A stretch of DNA of 35,102 nt, taken from NCBI GenBank assembly GCA_017428085.1, contig JAFRRP010000052.1, positions 1 to 35,102 of the forward strand, read 5' to 3'. The stretch is from Clostridia bacterium (GTDB taxonomy: Bacteria; Bacillota; Clostridia; Oscillospirales; Acutalibacteraceae). A model generated the notes under the pieces. The model was not told the origin of the DNA and ran no database searches. It was given only the letters and a program-made list of their open reading frames with translations. Numbering within the stretch: position 1 is the first letter of the stretch; each line of letters opens with the position of its first letter. The position numbers and the translations under genes were made by a program. Shown here in pieces: positions 33,199 to 35,102 of the stretch.

Positions 33199-35102
33199 AT
33201 GGCAAAGAAACTGTTGGCACTCATTCTTGCGACTGTCATGATCTTCAGCACCGCCGTGCTGCTGCCCGCTTCGGCGGCGATCCTGCGCGGCGACGTGGAC
33301 CACGACGGCAAAATATCCTCCGCGGACGCGCGCCTTGCGCTGCGCGGCTCCGTTGGGCTGGAGGAACTGACCGCCGATTTTATCATGCGCGCGGACGTGG
33401 ACAGAAACGGCAAGGTGGAATCCTCCGACGCCAGAACGATCCTCAGAACGTCCGTCAACCTTGATACCATCGACCAGGACGACCATGAGCATCAGGTGGA
33501 GAACTGGGAAAACGTCCTGCAGAAGGACGGCTCCGCCGCGTCGTACGATATCGGCACCTGTTCCATCTGCCACAAACCGGTATATGAGGAACACGACTAT
33601 CAGCTTGAAGTCACGAAGGAACCTACCTGCACGGAGCCAGGCTCCGCGACGGAGGTCTGCACGCAGTGCGGCCTGCAGCGCGATACCGTGGAGATCCCCG
33701 CGGAAGGTCATAAGGAAGTAACGGACGCCGCCGTGGCCGCCACCTGCACCGTTGACGGCAAGACCGAGGGCAGCCACTGCTCCGTCTGCGGCGAAGTCCT
33801 CAAAGCGCAGGAGCCCGTCAAAGCGACCGGCCACAAATGGGACGACGGCAAGGTGACCACCGCCGCCACCTGCACCGCGGAGGGCGTTAAAACGTTCACC
33901 TGCACCGTCTGCAACGAAACAAAAACGGAAGCCATCCCCGCCACCGGCCACACCGTTGTGACCGACGAAGCCGCAGCCCCCACCTGCACCGTTGACGGCA
34001 AGACCGAGGGCAGCCACTGCTCCGTCTGCGGCGAAGTCATCAAAGCGCAGGAGCCCGTCAAAGCGACCGGCCACAAATGGGACGACGGCAAGGTGACCAC
34101 CGCCGCCGCCTGTAACGCCACCGGCGTAAAAACGTATACCTGCACCGTCTGTAAGACCACCAAGACGGAAACGATCGCCAAAAACGCGAGCAACCATACG
34201 GGCGGAACGGAGATCAAAAACGCCAAGGCTGCCACCTGCGCCGCCGCGGGCTACACCGGCGACACCTACTGCAAAGGCTGCGGCGCGAAGATCAGCTCCG
34301 GCGCCGCCATCGCCAAGACCACCAACCACACCTGGGATTCCGGCAAGGTGACAAAAGCCGCCACCTGCACCGCCACCGGCATAAAGACCTATACCTGTAC
34401 CGTCTGCAAAACCACCAAGACGGAAACGATCGCCAAGAACGCGAGCAACCACACGGGCGGAACGGAGATCAAAAACGCCAAGGCTGCCACCTGCGCCGCC
34501 GCGGGCTACACCGGCGACACTTACTGCAAGGGCTGCGGCGCGAAGATCAGCTTCGGCGCCGCCATCGCCAAGACCACCAACCACACGTGGGACGCCGGCA
34601 AGGTAACGACCGCCGCCACCTGCGCGGCGACCGGCATCAAGACTTACACCTGCACCGTCTGTAAGGCCACCAAGACGGAGACGATCGCCAAAACCACCAA
34701 CCACACCTGGGATTCCGGCAAGGTGACAAAAGCCGCCACCTGTAACGCCACCGGCGTAAAAACGTATACCTGCACCGTCTGTAAGACCACCAAGACAGAG
34801 ACGATCGCCAAAAACGCGAGCAACCATACCGGCGAAACGGAGATCAAAAACGCGAAGGCTGCCACCTGTGCCGCCGCGGGCTACACCGGCGACACCTACT
34901 GCAAGGGCTGCGGCGCGAAGATCAGCTCCGGCGCCGCCATCGCCAAGACGACCAACCACACCTGGGACGCGGGCACGGTGACAAAAGCCGCCACCTGCGC
35001 GGCGACCGGCATCAAGACTTACACCTGCACCGTCTGTAAGGCCACCAAGACGGAGACGATCGCCAAAACCACCAACCACACCTGGGATTCCGGCAAGGTG
35101 AC
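33199..35102 (+). CDS. secreted dockerin-like protein with tandem cysteine modules (3' end beyond window)
   Basis: At least 634 residues, still open at the window end. The ATG at 33199 has AAGG 7 nt upstream. A signal peptide (1-27, cut after ASA) is followed at once by a type I dockerin-like pair of Ca2+-binding loops: D32-V-D34-H-D36-G-K-I-S-S-A-D43 and D66-V-D68-R-N70-G-K-V-E-S-S-D77. From residue 120 on come cysteine modules C-x9/10-C-x2-C, with first Cys at 144, 183, 225, 263, 305, 347, 390, 432, 475, 515, 557 and 600 (38-43-residue spacing); each also has a conserved NHTW or TGH(K/T)-type His. Twelve are complete and a thirteenth begins. No catalytic domain is visible. The function is unknown; it is extracellular, with a probable surface or cohesin interaction through the dockerin. 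Codon use is Thr/Ala/Lys biased and repeats are near-identical. Confidence 0.85.
   Translation, partial: MAKKLLALILATVMIFSTAVLLPASAAILRGDVDHDGKISSADARLALRGSVGLEELTADFIMRADVDRNGKVESSDARTILRTSVNLDTIDQDDHEHQVENWENVLQKDGSAASYDIGTCSICHKPVYEEHDYQLEVTKEPTCTEPGSATEVCTQCGLQRDTVEIPAEGHKEVTDAAVAATCTVDGKTEGSHCSVCGEVLKAQEPVKATGHKWDDGKVTTAATCTAEGVKTFTCTVCNETKTEAIPATGHTVVTDEAAAPTCTVDGKTEGSHCSVCGEVIKAQEPVKATGHKWDDGKVTTAAACNATGVKTYTCTVCKTTKTETIAKNASNHTGGTEIKNAKAATCAAAGYTGDTYCKGCGAKISSGAAIAKTTNHTWDSGKVTKAATCTATGIKTYTCTVCKTTKTETIAKNASNHTGGTEIKNAKAATCAAAGYTGDTYCKGCGAKISFGAAIAKTTNHTWDAGKVTTAATCAATGIKTYTCTVCKATKTETIAKTTNHTWDSGKVTKAATCNATGVKTYTCTVCKTTKTETIAKNASNHTGETEIKNAKAATCAAAGYTGDTYCKGCGAKISSGAAIAKTTNHTWDAGTVTKAATCAATGIKTYTCTVCKATKTETIAKTTNHTWDSGKV
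33741..34107 (+). repeat. 127-bp direct repeat within the dockerin-protein gene
   Basis: Bases 33741-33867 and 33981-34107 (240 nt apart, 80 codons) are identical except for one base (33799 C versus 34039 A, changing Leu to Ile). Each copy encodes a module starting TCTVDGKTEGSHCSVCGE. Confidence 0.9.
34171..35102 (+). repeat. higher-order tandem repeat, 375-nt period (40- and 45-aa modules)
   Basis: ACGATCGCC starts recur at 34171, 34426, 34681, 34801 and 35056. The segment from 34426 reappears at 34801 (375 nt later), and that from 34681 reappears at 35056 (again 375 nt), with only scattered differences. A period is one 45-aa module (ASNHTGGTEI..., C-x10-C-x2-C) and two 40-aa modules (NHTWDSGKVT..., C-x9-C-x2-C). 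The earlier unit at 34171 is 255 nt (one 45 plus one 40). The window ends inside this array. Confidence 0.85.

Noticed and set aside
33175..35079. 634-codon open frame on the minus strand opposite the dockerin-protein gene (Gly/Ala/Val/Arg-rich)
   Set aside because: It is the antisense shadow of the repeated plus-strand gene. It has no ribosome site or domain, while the plus frame has promoter, signal peptide and dockerin motifs.
33741..35102. Repeat array considered as CRISPR
   Set aside because: Repeats are in-frame protein modules with no constant-repeat/unique-spacer pattern and no cas genes nearby.

Overview
This 35.1 kb window is a dense, mostly core-genome segment of a GC-rich (about 60% by eye) spore-forming member of the Clostridia, most likely an Oscillospiraceae/Ruminococcaceae-type gut or rumen bacterium. 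The evidence is the Firmicutes gene content (PrkC/PrpC, ScpA/ScpB, RemA, GerW, CdaA/CdaR, YugP, DUF512 next to Der) together with a secreted dockerin protein of the kind found in ruminococci. The species cannot be fixed from the sequence. No rRNA, tRNA, IS element, prophage or CRISPR array was seen.

Layout. Positions 1-24436 hold 27 consecutive minus-strand genes with tiny gaps or overlaps. In transcription order they are: a PLP aminotransferase, ispF, cdaA, cdaR, an FG-GAP-like lipoprotein, a response regulator, a sensor kinase, a DUF1385 membrane protein, prmC, a site-2 protease, scpA, scpB, a DUF2953 protein, gerW, rluB, a YicC nuclease, remA, gmk, rpoZ, priA, def, fmt, a YugP protease, rsmB, rlmN, prpC and prkC (cut by the window start). 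A sigma-A-like promoter sits in front of the aminotransferase, next to the terminator of the preceding der unit. 24.6-27.3 kb holds der and a DUF512 radical-SAM gene. 27.5-28.2 kb holds the yceD-like gene and rpmF behind a near-consensus promoter. 28.4-30.2 kb holds a small P-loop protein and pgi. 30.2-31.5 kb holds a D,D-carboxypeptidase. On the plus strand are mtaB (31.6-32.9 kb) and, behind a terminator and a new promoter, an incomplete gene for a secreted repeat protein (33.2 kb to the window end).

How the genes work together. The long minus-strand block joins translation start and maturation (fmt, def, rlmN, rsmB, rluB, prmC), nucleotide and transcription functions (gmk, rpoZ), replication and segregation (priA, scpAB), and envelope signalling (cdaA/cdaR, two-component pair with lipoprotein, prkC/prpC).

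The accessory part is the right end. It encodes an exported protein with a dockerin-like domain directly after the signal peptide, then at least 12 cysteine modules (C-x9/10-C-x2-C with nearby His) of 38-43 residues. These are also near-identical at the DNA level with a 375-nt higher-order period. It is the best candidate for something not well described. Other items worth a look are a small intergenic hairpin/direct-repeat element between the DUF2953 gene and scpB, a cluster of hairpins upstream of the DUF512 gene, and a lipoprotein translationally coupled to a two-component system. Several starts were moved to codons with better Shine-Dalgarno placement, including TTG or GTG starts for the yceD-like gene, scpB and the DUF2953 gene.
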